Origin: Ophiosphaerella korrae
Lineage: Eukaryota > Ascomycota > Dothideomycetes > Pleosporales > Phaeosphaeriaceae
Reading direction: 5' to 3'
Assembly: GCA_028456385.1 (NCBI GenBank)
Contig: JALNQF010000700.1
Span: 1 to 16,429, forward strand
DNA length: 16,429 bases
The notes below the pieces were generated by a model that was given only the letters and a program-made list of their open reading frames with translations, was not told the origin of the DNA and made no database searches. The position numbers and the translations under genes are program-made. How positions within the stretch are numbered: the stretch's first letter is position 1; each line of letters starts with the position of its first letter. Positions 8,811 to 16,429 of this stretch are shown piece after piece.

Positions 8811-9245
8811 GTGTTGTGGTCGGTGGTTTACATTAGATACTAGTTAAAGGAACATCTGACGTTGGATGCGCAAGGCTACGGGCTTCGGCTACTGGTCAGT
8901 TGATGAATGGCGACCGTGGTGCTTGTGGCCGGCGATGCATCGCAGTAGAAATCGTTTTTCGGTAGGACGCGATGCGATAAAAATGTGGATCAGGTCATGA
9001 GGTTGCGATCGAGATCGAACTCGAGGTCCGGCTTGTCTTTGGAGGTTGGTGAGGCTGAAGGGCCTCGACCCCGCCATCTTGGGGGCCAAACCAGGCAGCC
9101 AATGCGCGTCAATCGCGCTGGGAGTGTTCAGTGCAAAGAGTTAACGACGTCTCCGCTCGCTACTGCTCCCACCTCAAATGTTCTACTCTGAGCACGCCAG
9201 CCTTGAGAACTGTTGAGGCACTGGAGACCGCCAGCAACGCTAATC
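8811..9245. promoter_or_regulatory. Shared divergent upstream region of protease and gasdermin genes
   Basis: The 435 bp between the two start codons must hold both promoters and both 5' leaders. No clear TATA box was found for either gene. The small open frames here (up to ~80 codons) look non-coding. The head-to-head arrangement suggests co-expression of executor and activator, which is inference. Confidence 0.5.
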
Positions 9246-10156
9246 ATGGTCATCAGCACGCCCACATATCATATCGTTGCGAACATAGTCCCACCCGATG
9301 CCGGCGGGCCTTTACAGATTGGGACGATCATCGACAGCCTACAAGAACTAGCCCCGCTCAACGAGGGCGAGGAGATTGAGCTCCCTTATAAACGATTATT
9401 CTGTTTCCATGAAGAGAATTTCGAAGCTACGCGGGACCAGGTTCGCTGCGCATTGTCAAAGAAAAATCTAAAAGACTGACATAGGAGGCATAGATTGAAA
9501 AGGGTTCTGGCGGAATAGGGGCCAAGCTTATAGCATGGCAGATTCCAGTCGGGGCAGATGTTAGTGGTGAAGGAGAAACCAGCGCTGACGATACATTTAA
9601 CGCCAAATCGCTCGACACTTTGTTCTTCTACCCTGCTAAAGCGGACTACATTGAGGCTGTAAAGTCGACCCAGCTGCAAGAGTACCTTCAAACGGCGAAC
9701 TATCCTTCTGTCTATATCATCACAGGGATGAAAATCGCACGAGAGCCGTCAGTAACTCTGAAAAGAGGGAAGAAGAGTGGTGGTCAAGGCCAGCTGGGAC
9801 TCAACATGGGTGTTGGAAGCAACGTTGGTATTAGAGGTGATGGATCAAACACCAGGAACATCATGCAGACGTCGGAGAAAGCTACCGATATCGTGCTTGC
9901 CATCCGAGTGCGAAAGCTCACATATAAGAAGAAGTACTACATAGTTGGACCGAGGCAGTTGTCCAATAAAGCGCATGATGGAGGGGCCGAGCTCGTGGGT
10001 AAGGAGCGCTCTGAAGGATCGTCTAAGCAGGAACTAGAATTTGAGGTTGACGAACTTGAACTGGACAATAAAGACTTTGAAGGAAATGTCATGGAGGAGG
10101 AAAAGGAAGCAGATGGAGAGACCATTACTTGGGTATTTCCTGAAGAAATTTATTAG
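9246..10156 (+). CDS. Gasdermin-like pore-forming cell-death protein (HET-Q1/RCD-1-like)
   Basis: Two exons, 9246..9440 and 9494..10156 (858 nt, 285 aa), joined by a phase-0, 53-nt intron with CAG|GTTCGC, a CTGAC branch site and GGCATAG|A. The start MVISTPTYHIVANIVPPDAG has the N-terminus typical of fungal gasdermins. Further matching segments are GGIGAKL, SLDTLFFYPAKADYIE, VYIITGMKIAREPSV and IVLAIRVRKLTYKKKYY. Residues ~161-182 are Gly-rich and alternate polar and apolar residues (GQLGLNMGVGSNVGIRG), as expected for membrane-inserting strands. From ~236 to 285 the protein is a strongly acidic tail ending in WVFPEEIY, a plausible autoinhibitory segment. Total length is close to that of known fungal family members. 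The protein is probably cytosolic until cleaved, then forms plasma-membrane pores. The adjacent S8 protease is the natural candidate activator. The cleavage site is not evident. Confidence 0.86.
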
Positions 10157-10234
10157 GCGCGTATAGAGATGGCCGTTAACACCATTGTCCTGCTAGTGAA
10201 CGTTGTGGAGACTTTGAGCCTTTCATAATCAAAT

Positions 10235-10240
10235 AATAAA
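10235..10240 (+). terminator. Polyadenylation signal of the gasdermin gene
   Basis: AATAAA lies 79 nt after the gasdermin stop codon and before the NLR start at 10408. It fits separate transcripts for the two plus-strand genes. Confidence 0.45.
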
Positions 10241-10407
10241 TTTCTTGGCCTGGACCTACTACCGAAATCCACCAATATCCAGATTTGGAGTTGGAAGTCC
10301 GTGATTGCTCATGCCACATGGGAGCTTACGTCAGGCCCCGCCTCATCCATTTTTGCCGCATTTGCCCCTCACTCTTTACTCGACAACCGTCTCGCCCAAC
10401 ATAAGAC

Positions 10408-13400
10408 ATGAGCGACGCACCACATTTGCAGCCAGACATGATTTACAGTCGCGCGCTGCAATGTTTGAAGCTCTTCCAGCATTGTTTAGCAGCAGAAGAC
10501 GCGCTTGCCGTCCTTCGGCCTGATGAGGAGCGCTTCTGGGCCTGGGCTAACCAGATGAAAGTCTTTTCAAGCCCCGATATACGTCTTGATGCCCAGTTAA
10601 AGCACGAAGAGTTCGATAGATTGCGACAAGCTATCTACCTTATTCTCGATGTTCTCCACGACAATCTGCAATTAGGTGCGTGCTATGACCACCTCTCTGG
10701 TCTGTACATCTTAGATGCCCTATACTCACATAACAGCATCGAGATTGAGCCAGGAAGACGCTATCCAAGGCCCTAAAGACGAAAACTGCGCTTCAAATAC
10801 CGCGTCAGCTCCGAACTTACTTGAGGTGCCCTTATCAGGGATCGAAGGATCGTTGAAGCGACTCGACAGGGTCGCCGTTATCATCCTTCAAGTGACTGGA
10901 AGCAGCTTAGCTCGGAGGGTTCTCGCCTATCCGGACCAAGTTCGTAACGAAAGCTACGAGGAACAAGTTGATCTAGTTCTCCACTATCGCTTTCAGAACG
11001 CCCTACCAGAAGAGCTTCGAACACTTATCCATACTTCCATACTCCATCGGTATTACCGGATCCAGTACGAACGGAAACATCGGACTCAAGAGCAACCGAG
11101 GTGGGAAATTATTGCCTCGAAATCCCAGGAGCCCCTTTCTGAGCCAGTTCCCGAGCCAGTTCCCGAACCAGTTCTAGTATCGCCGCAAGCTGCCCCTCTG
11201 GATCAACACGTGGATCACCAACCGCAACGTCATGAAGTTCGCCCAGAGGCTTCAACCCAACCGCTTACAGTCGACGCAGATATCGTCAAAGAGAAGTTGA
11301 AGGAGGGCCTATCCGCTCCGTCTTCGTACAAGCCTCTCAACACTGCGTCTGTATCTGAAACAGGGGATGCATTGTATCCAAAAGCCCCAGAGATCAAAGA
11401 AGGACAGTCAAAGGCAACGTGCCCAATCTGCCTTAAGGACTACGGGGCCGATACCTTCGAGGGCGTGAAATGGCGGTACAACTGATGCGGATTCATAGCC
11501 TTCTGAATAAAGCTAACATACACCAGTGCACATGTAAACAACGACATCCGTCCCTATGTCTGCGTGTCAGCGGACTGCAGTCGAAACCTGTGCTTCTTTG
11601 TGGATCCGATATCGTGGAGTCTACACATGCAAACAGCGCATTCCTCACTTTGGATTAAGCAACTGCCAAACCGTGTCTGGAGGTGTCCATTACCTCACGT
11701 GAGAGTGGAGACATTCTCAAGTGAGGAAGCTCTTCTCCATAACCATCTACGCTCTGCGCACACTAGCCTTCCGGAACAGACTTTGAAGACCATTGCGCAC
11801 AATAGCAGCGTTACCCACCCACGACGTGTCGATATTTGTCCAATCTGTGGCGATGAGCACTGTCCGCAGAACCGTCAAGTGGATCAAAGTGAGCAGCACG
11901 GCAAAGGTTCAGACCTCGGTACTGAATCAAAGGAGAAGCAAGCACCGAAAGCTACCGCTAAGCGAAGTGTTCATTTTGCGGTCAACGATGACGCGACTTA
12001 TCAGATGAAGGACACGAAGGGCGTGGGGAGAAACTCTCCTACGTCTAGCGATGCTGCTGGCTGTTCCTCTTCCGAAGAAGTTGCTCATAAGCGCTTGGAG
12101 CACTACGTTGGGAAGCATCTCAAGGCGCTCGCTTTCTTCTTCGCCCGGGATCTTATCGAAGAGGAAGAAGGTTGCGAAAATACCAATGCAGCTCAGGCTC
12201 GCAGCATGGATGGTTGGGAATCGGTAGGTCTCAGTGATTTCCTGGACCCAGTCGAACCAGCACACATGGACGGCGACATTGACCCTGATGATTGCCTTCC
12301 CCCAGATAGCATCCCGGATACCGAGGAGAACTTCAACTGGAGCGATGTGCACTCTTATAGTGAAGACCCTGTAGAAGACCAGTTCCTACAGGAGGTGATA
12401 ATCTTGGGGGCCTTTCAATCACACTTAGGAGAAGGCTCACTCCGAGCCATAACGGTAAGTTCTCTTTCTGCGGAGTATCCGGAGACAAAGCTTATTTAGG
12501 ATACCTATTAAATGATTTGGTAGCAGGATTCAGCACAAATATCCAAGGAAGATTGGGAGTGTTTGAGAGATCTACGTATCACCGATCCTCGCTACGACAA
12601 GAAACGCATCGAGGCGACCAAAGGTGGTCTTCTACGGGACTCATACCGCTGGATACTTGACAACGTCGAATTCCAACGATGGCTATTCGACGGAGACAGC
12701 CAATTGCTCTGGATCGTGGGCGACCCCAGTAAAGGCAAAACGATGCTGCTCTGTGGCATCAGTAACGAGTTGAGCCGCATATCTGCGGCCTCTGGTTGGC
12801 ACAGCGCCCGTTTGGCCTACTTCTTCTGCGAAGCCGCTGACTCGCGAAATAATAACGCTACGGCCGTGCTCCGAGGATTGTTGTACATGCTCGTAGCTCA
12901 GCAACCGTCACTTGCATCGCACATTCGAAATCGATACGAACAAGCAGGCAAAGCCTTGTTCGACGATGCAAATTCCTGGATAGCCCTGACAGAGATCTTC
13001 GCAGGCGTCCTCCAAGACCCAAGCCTGAGCACGACGTACCTAATCGTCGACGCACTAGAATGCATCACTGGTCTGCCTAGACTGCTCAACTTCATAGCTG
13101 AGCAGTTGACTGCGTCTTCCTCTGTGAAGTGGATCGTGTCCAGCCGCAACCGGCCAGATATTGAAGCAAATCTGAAGCGGGCAGGACACAAGATAAAGCT
13201 AAACCTTGAGCTGAATGTAAAGCCAATTGCGGCAGCAGTGAACATCTTCATTCAGCAAAAGGTGGACCAGCTAGCCCAGGACAAATTGTACGAAGAGGAG
13301 CTTCGATTAGCTGTACTTAACTATTTAAAGTCGAATTCGAACAACACTTTCCTTTCGGTGGCTTTAGCATGTCAAGAGCTGGGGAAGACACCCAAAAGGC

Positions 13401-14989
13401 ATGTGCTGAAGAAGCTGACGCTATTTACACCTGGGTTACACGCGGTGTACGAGCAATTGATGGAACAGATAAGCCAATCAGACTACGCTGAGATATGCCG
13501 CTCCGTACTTGCATGTACAGCCGTCTTATATCGACCTGTCACGATCGTTGAGCTAGTGTCGCTCGCTGAGCAACTTTACGACTTTGCCGACGATTTGGAC
13601 TCCGTACGCAAAATCATTAGCCTCTGTGGCTCATTCCTTACACTTCGCGAAGACAAAGTCTACTTTATGCACCAGACTGCCAAAGACTTCCTCTTCGCAA
13701 ATGCATCAGACAAGGTCTTTCCACATGGAACTGCAGCGGTTCATCGCGATATCTTGTCGAAATCGCTGGCGCATTTGTCTAGAACGTTGCGCAGGGACAT
13801 GTACAGCCTTAAAGCTCCAGGATTTCCTATCGAAAACGTGAAAGCACCTAATGCCGACCCATTAGCCTCGTCGCGCTATCCATGCGTCTACTGGATTGAT
13901 CATCTATACGAATCAAAAGCGGACTCTTCCGCTAATATAATCAGCGACCAGGAAGGGTTAAAATTTGTCTATGAATTCTTAAAGGAGAAGTATCTCTACT
14001 GGCTAGAAGGGCTTAGTCTTTGCAAGAATATAGAAAAAGGCATTGTTTCAATGACAAAGTTGTGGACTTTTGTGCAGGTTTGTAGTCTGTTACTAGGGTA
14101 TCTAAAAGGTTAACTTATATGCTAACATCGATAGGAGCTGCGTGATGAAAGCGAACTTACCCAACTTGTCCAAGATGCATGGAGATTCATAATGCATAAC
14201 AAAGGGCCAATCGAGGCGTATCCTTTACAAACATATGCTTCCGCATTGTTGTTCAGTCCAACAGGGAGTCTAATAAGAAGCTTGTTTCAGCACGAAGAGC
14301 CTAAGGAAATAACTATCAAGCCAGAGTTAAGCAAGAGCTGGAGTGCGTGCCTGCAGACGCTTGAGGGCCATAGCCGTTTGGTCAACTCAGTAGCCTTCTC
14401 GCCCGACTCGGCCAGGCTAGCGTCGGCGTCGGGCGACAGCACTGTCAAGATCTGGGATGCACACAGCGGGGCGTGCCTGCAGACGCTGGAGGGCCATAGC
14501 GGTTGGGTCAACTCAGTAGCCTTCTCGCCTGACTCGGCCAGGCTAGCGTCGGCGTCGGACGACAGCACTGTCAAGATCTGGGATGCACACAGCGGGGCGT
14601 GCCTGCAGACGCTGGAGGGCCATAGCCGTTTGGTCAACTCAGTAGCCTTCTCGCCCGACTCGGCCAGGCTAGCGTCGGCGTCGAACGACAGGACTGTCAA
14701 GATCTGGGATGCACACAGCGGGGCGTGCCTGCAGACGCTCGAGAGACAAAGTGCCTCTAACCTTCGGTCCATCCTTGCGACACAACGCTGTAACGAAGAT
14801 GTTGACGATAGCCAGCAGTCTTCATATTATGATTCTAATATCAGTGTAGGTACTATCTGGATTTCTATTAACTCTCAAAACATGCTGTGGCTGCCATCTG
14901 AGTACCGACCTAGCTGTTCAACTGTGTTAGACAAATCTATAGGTGTCGCTACTGGGCATGGAAAAGTCTGGATAGGTCGCGTTAAGTAA
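10408..14989 (+). CDS. C2H2 zinc-finger / NACHT / WD40 NLR (STAND) protein
   Basis: Five exons: 10408..10675, 10737..11475, 11527..12454, 12527..14077, 14135..14989 (4341 nt, 1446 aa). Phases 1, 2, 0 and 0 all match. Residues 1-~240 are a helical N-terminal region as in fungal C2H2-NACHT proteins. A Pro/Glu run (EPVPEPV) leads to a zinc-finger array starting at Cys318 (CPICLKDY), with LHMQTAH, LHNHLRSAH, CPICGDEHC (from 440) and HYVGKHLKALAFF (528). NACHT follows: the ITDPRYDKKRIEATKGGLL lead-in, P-loop GDPSKGKT at 710-717, Walker B LIVDALEC with Asp820, and sensor IVSSRNRPDIE. A linker (YWIDHLYE) precedes three WD40 repeats from 1233 and a C-terminal tail with LWLPSEYRPSCS. Such proteins oligomerise on ligand binding and trigger defence or incompatibility. 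The N-terminus is not a known lytic effector domain. Oddities: Walker B lacks one acidic residue and few blades are present. Confidence 0.9.
11139..11176 (+). repeat. 12-nt coding tandem repeat (Glu-Pro-Val-Pro)
   Basis: Within exon 2 of the NLR a 12-nt unit, GAGCCAGTTCCC, repeats about three times with one G-to-A change, encoding EPVPEPVPEPV. It lies in the linker between the N-terminal region and the zinc fingers and is probably a flexible spacer of variable length. Confidence 0.75.
14345..14743 (+). repeat. 126-bp near-identical WD40 coding repeats (three full plus one partial)
   Basis: Units start at 14345, 14471 and 14597, with a fourth beginning at 14723 and diverging after about 21 bases. 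Unit 2 differs from unit 1 at 5 of 126 bases and unit 3 from unit 1 at 4. Each unit encodes 42 residues from ACLQTLEGHS to KIWDAHSG. Amino-acid differences are confined to unit positions 11 and 12 (RL or GW), 30 (G, D or N) and 32 (S or R). The rest is identical. This is the pattern of concerted evolution with diversification of the propeller's binding face, known from HET-E/HNWD genes. Confidence 0.93.
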
Positions 14990-15590
14990 CCCGAAGTGTC
15001 TAATAAACGTCCTTCACTCTCTTTAATCCATTTTTTATAACTCAGTACTTAGAGAGGGCCGGAGATGTACTTGCTTATATGCTTTGATTTTGTGCACACA
15101 GAATCTTCGAGAAAGTGCTCGTAGTGTAATCTTAGTACTCGTGATCGTCATCTCTGCTTTAACTTAACGTTACTCCCTTAAGAAATTGCTAGATTCTGTT
15201 CAGAGACCCTAAATCACGTGGACGCCTAACCCAAGGTTCTACCAATCATGATGAGCGTTCCTTGTAAAACGTCCATGTTAGTCATCGTAGTTTAGCTGAT
15301 GAAGGGCTGATTTTTTAGGTTAGGCGTAATCGATTGTTAGAACTCAAGTAAGCACACAGTGATTGGAGAATCCATTACGCGAGTACTTAGCAGAGTGGCA
15401 AGCACGCATAAATCGGCCCGCAGGCCAACCCTGAGAGCTGCAGTCGCAAGTTAGAGCTCTGCTCCATACAATTCAGGTAAGCTCGCAGCAGTAAGTGTTA
15501 CGGGACATGACTAAGCCAAGGACGCTAGCCTCCTTACTACAAGGGGGTATCATGAGCGGGCTGCCGCCCTCCCTAGTAAGCTAGCTGACA
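14990..15590. other. Intergenic stretch downstream of the NLR
   Basis: Contains a candidate poly(A) signal for the NLR (AATAAA at 15002-15007), only 13 nt past the stop. There is also a short inverted repeat at 15222-15327. No open frame, tRNA or other gene was recognised. Confidence 0.45.
15222..15327. repeat. Short inverted repeat pair, possible MITE
   Basis: ACGCCTAACC at 15222-15231 is exactly inverted as GGTTAGGCGT at 15318-15327, enclosing about 86 bp. The size and non-coding interior would fit a small MITE, but 10-bp arms are short and no clear target-site duplication was established. Confidence 0.3.
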
Positions 15591-15624
15591 GGGTTCCGAG
15601 CCACCCGGGGTTTCGAGCCACCCC
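15591..15624. repeat. Tandem 17-bp direct repeat upstream of pogo-like transposase
   Basis: Adjacent units at 15591-15607 and 15608-15624 share GGGTT.CGAGCCACCC and differ at two of 17 positions. They lie ~57 bp before the transposase ATG. This is the expected place for a terminal or subterminal transposase-binding site at the left end of the element. Confidence 0.6.
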
Positions 15625-16379
15625 TCAGAAACCGGCTACCCATCTGAAAATCGTGTTATCTTAACAACCACCCTACCAAAATGGACAACCGTGAAGAGTC
15701 TATACAAGCAGCCATCAGCGATCTCAATACTAGTGTTTTTTCAAGTCAAAGAGCTGCTGCAAAGGCGTACAAGATCCCTCGAGCCACGCTCTCTGCGCGT
15801 ATACGCGGTATACAGAACAGCCAAACCAGCCACGTATACTAGTAGCGATTAACTCTAGACTAAGAAGAGTTTCTTGTACAATAGATCCTCGAAGAGGACG
15901 CACGCGCTTTTCCTCCCTTATACGCTTGCGCTCGAGAAATAGCAAATCGAATCCTAAGGATAAATAGAGACAACAATCCTATAGGTAAGCATTGGCTGTC
16001 CTTCTTTATTAAGCGTAACCTACGCGTCGCATCGATTGTAGGTAGAAAGATAGAGGCTGCATAGGCTAAGGGAGCAACACAAGGATAGATACGCGCGTTT
16101 CTTAAGTTCTTTAAGAGTACTCGTATAAGGCTAGGTATAAGGGCTAAAGATATGTAGAATATAGATAAGACTAGGAAGGCCCTAGGTGTATGTATAAACA
16201 CTAGAGTACTCGCAAGTAGCTAGAAGAAGAAGGCTTACTATTAGTTGCTAGAGAACTATAAGTAGGCATTAATAATTAAGTGTGTATTTGTAAGGTAGAC
16301 TTTACGCAAGATAACTTAATAAGGTAGTTTTAATAATTGACTGAAAAGAGTGAATAGTAGATAAAGCTATCTAAGTAAG

Positions 16380-16401
16380 TACTAGGTATATATACCTAGT
16401 A
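16380..16401. repeat. Perfect 22-bp palindrome near the element's 3' end
   Basis: TACTAGGTATA is followed directly by its reverse complement TATACCTAGTA. It is the counterpart of the inverted repeat at 5181-5220, with the same outer CTAGG..CCTAG arms but a different inner part. Confidence 0.8.
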
Positions 16402-16429
16402 GCTTACTAAGCGCTAACTAAAAGTAGAA

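Larger units (their letters stand above)
15591..16429 (+). mobile_element. Pogo/Fot1-type DNA transposon, RIP-damaged and internally deleted
   Basis: From the ATG at 15681 the plus strand encodes 53 uninterrupted residues with a Psq-type helix-turn-helix (QAAISDLNTSVFSSQ, RAAAKAYKIPRATLSARIRG). Two TAG codons follow at 15840-15845. The same frame then continues with many TAG/TAA codons through a CENP-B-like second helix-turn-helix (ILEEDARAFPPLYACAREIA, NPIGKHWLSFFIKRN). It reaches the start of the DDE domain (NIDKTRKALGV near 16158, where family members have Asp-Glu-Thr). Shortly after, near 16280, it jumps to sequence matching the 3' end of the relic at 4591-5276, so most of the catalytic domain is deleted. 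Stops at Gln and Trp positions and the Glu-to-Lys change fit RIP. The copy is dead. Its right end lies beyond the window. Confidence 0.75.

Noticed and set aside
9131..9379. An 82-codon plus-strand frame overlapping the gasdermin start.
   Set aside because: It is out of frame with the gasdermin exon that begins at 9246 and has no recognisable content.
9494..10156. The gasdermin C-terminal exon as a separate gene starting near 9620.
   Set aside because: There is no ATG at that point, and the frame extends upstream to a clear intron acceptor at 9493 that joins in phase to the exon at 9246-9440.
14345..14743. Regularly spaced near-identical units considered as a CRISPR-like or minisatellite array.
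   Set aside because: Units are contiguous, have no spacers, and encode WD40 blades in frame with the NLR.
14287..14772. A 161-codon minus-strand open frame across the WD40 repeats.
   Set aside because: It is the antisense shadow of the 126-bp WD40 coding repeats: the unit length is a multiple of three, so an open antisense frame repeats automatically.
15608..15624. GGGTTTCGAGCCACCCC looked like a tRNA T-arm.
   Set aside because: No acceptor stem, D-arm or anticodon arm fits around it, and it is one of two tandem units at a transposon end.
15860..16201. A 113-codon minus-strand frame at the right edge.
   Set aside because: It is antisense to the recognisable though broken pogo-like transposase frame. 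RIP creates AT-rich stops in one orientation and leaves accidental openings in the other.

Overview
The window looks like a piece of an accessory, rapidly evolving region of a filamentous ascomycete genome (Pezizomycotina). The reasons are short spliceosomal introns of about 50-160 nt with GT..AG ends and CTAAC/CTGAC-like branch sites, fungal STAND/NLR and FunK1-kinase families, and pogo/Fot1-type transposon relics whose coding frames are riddled with TAG/TAA codons and AT-rich in the manner of repeat-induced point mutation (RIP). The species cannot be named from the sequence.

Layout. 1-400: a possible transposon end (two 17-bp tandem units) and a broken FunK1 kinase fragment on the minus strand. 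353-1221: no gene seen. 1222-2261 (minus): a secreted protein with a split cyanovirin-N homology (CVNH) lectin-like domain and a cysteine-containing C-terminal region. 2958-4219: doubtful or decayed coding sequence, including a cysteine-cluster relic. 4591-5276: a RIP-degraded tail of a pogo/Fot1 element. 5404-5852 (minus): the C-terminal remnant of a NACHT-WD40 gene. 5917-8810 (minus): an intact five-exon gene for a DUF7580-like + subtilisin (S8) protease of 827 aa. 9246-10156 (plus): a two-exon gasdermin-like pore-forming protein of 285 aa. 10408-14989 (plus): a five-exon C2H2-zinc-finger/NACHT/WD40 NLR of 1446 aa. 15591-16429: a second RIP-damaged pogo/Fot1 element running off the window.

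The main discovery is the head-to-head subtilisin protease/gasdermin pair, separated by a 435-bp shared upstream region, with an NLR directly downstream of the gasdermin. It has the same logic as the Podospora HET-Q1 (gasdermin) / HET-Q2 (subtilisin) cell-death pair: the protease would remove the acidic C-terminal tail of the gasdermin and release its pore-forming part. The protease keeps its Asp/His/Ser triad and its oxyanion Asn. The NLR has near-identical 126-bp WD40 repeats that differ almost only at a few surface positions, as in HET-E/HNWD allorecognition receptors, so the cluster could join sensing to execution of programmed cell death. That three-gene link is inference. The NLR also has a one-residue contraction in Walker B.

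The exon models of the protease, gasdermin and NLR were worked out by hand from splice signals. Each gives a total length divisible by three with matching intron phases. The first intron of the CVNH gene remains uncertain.
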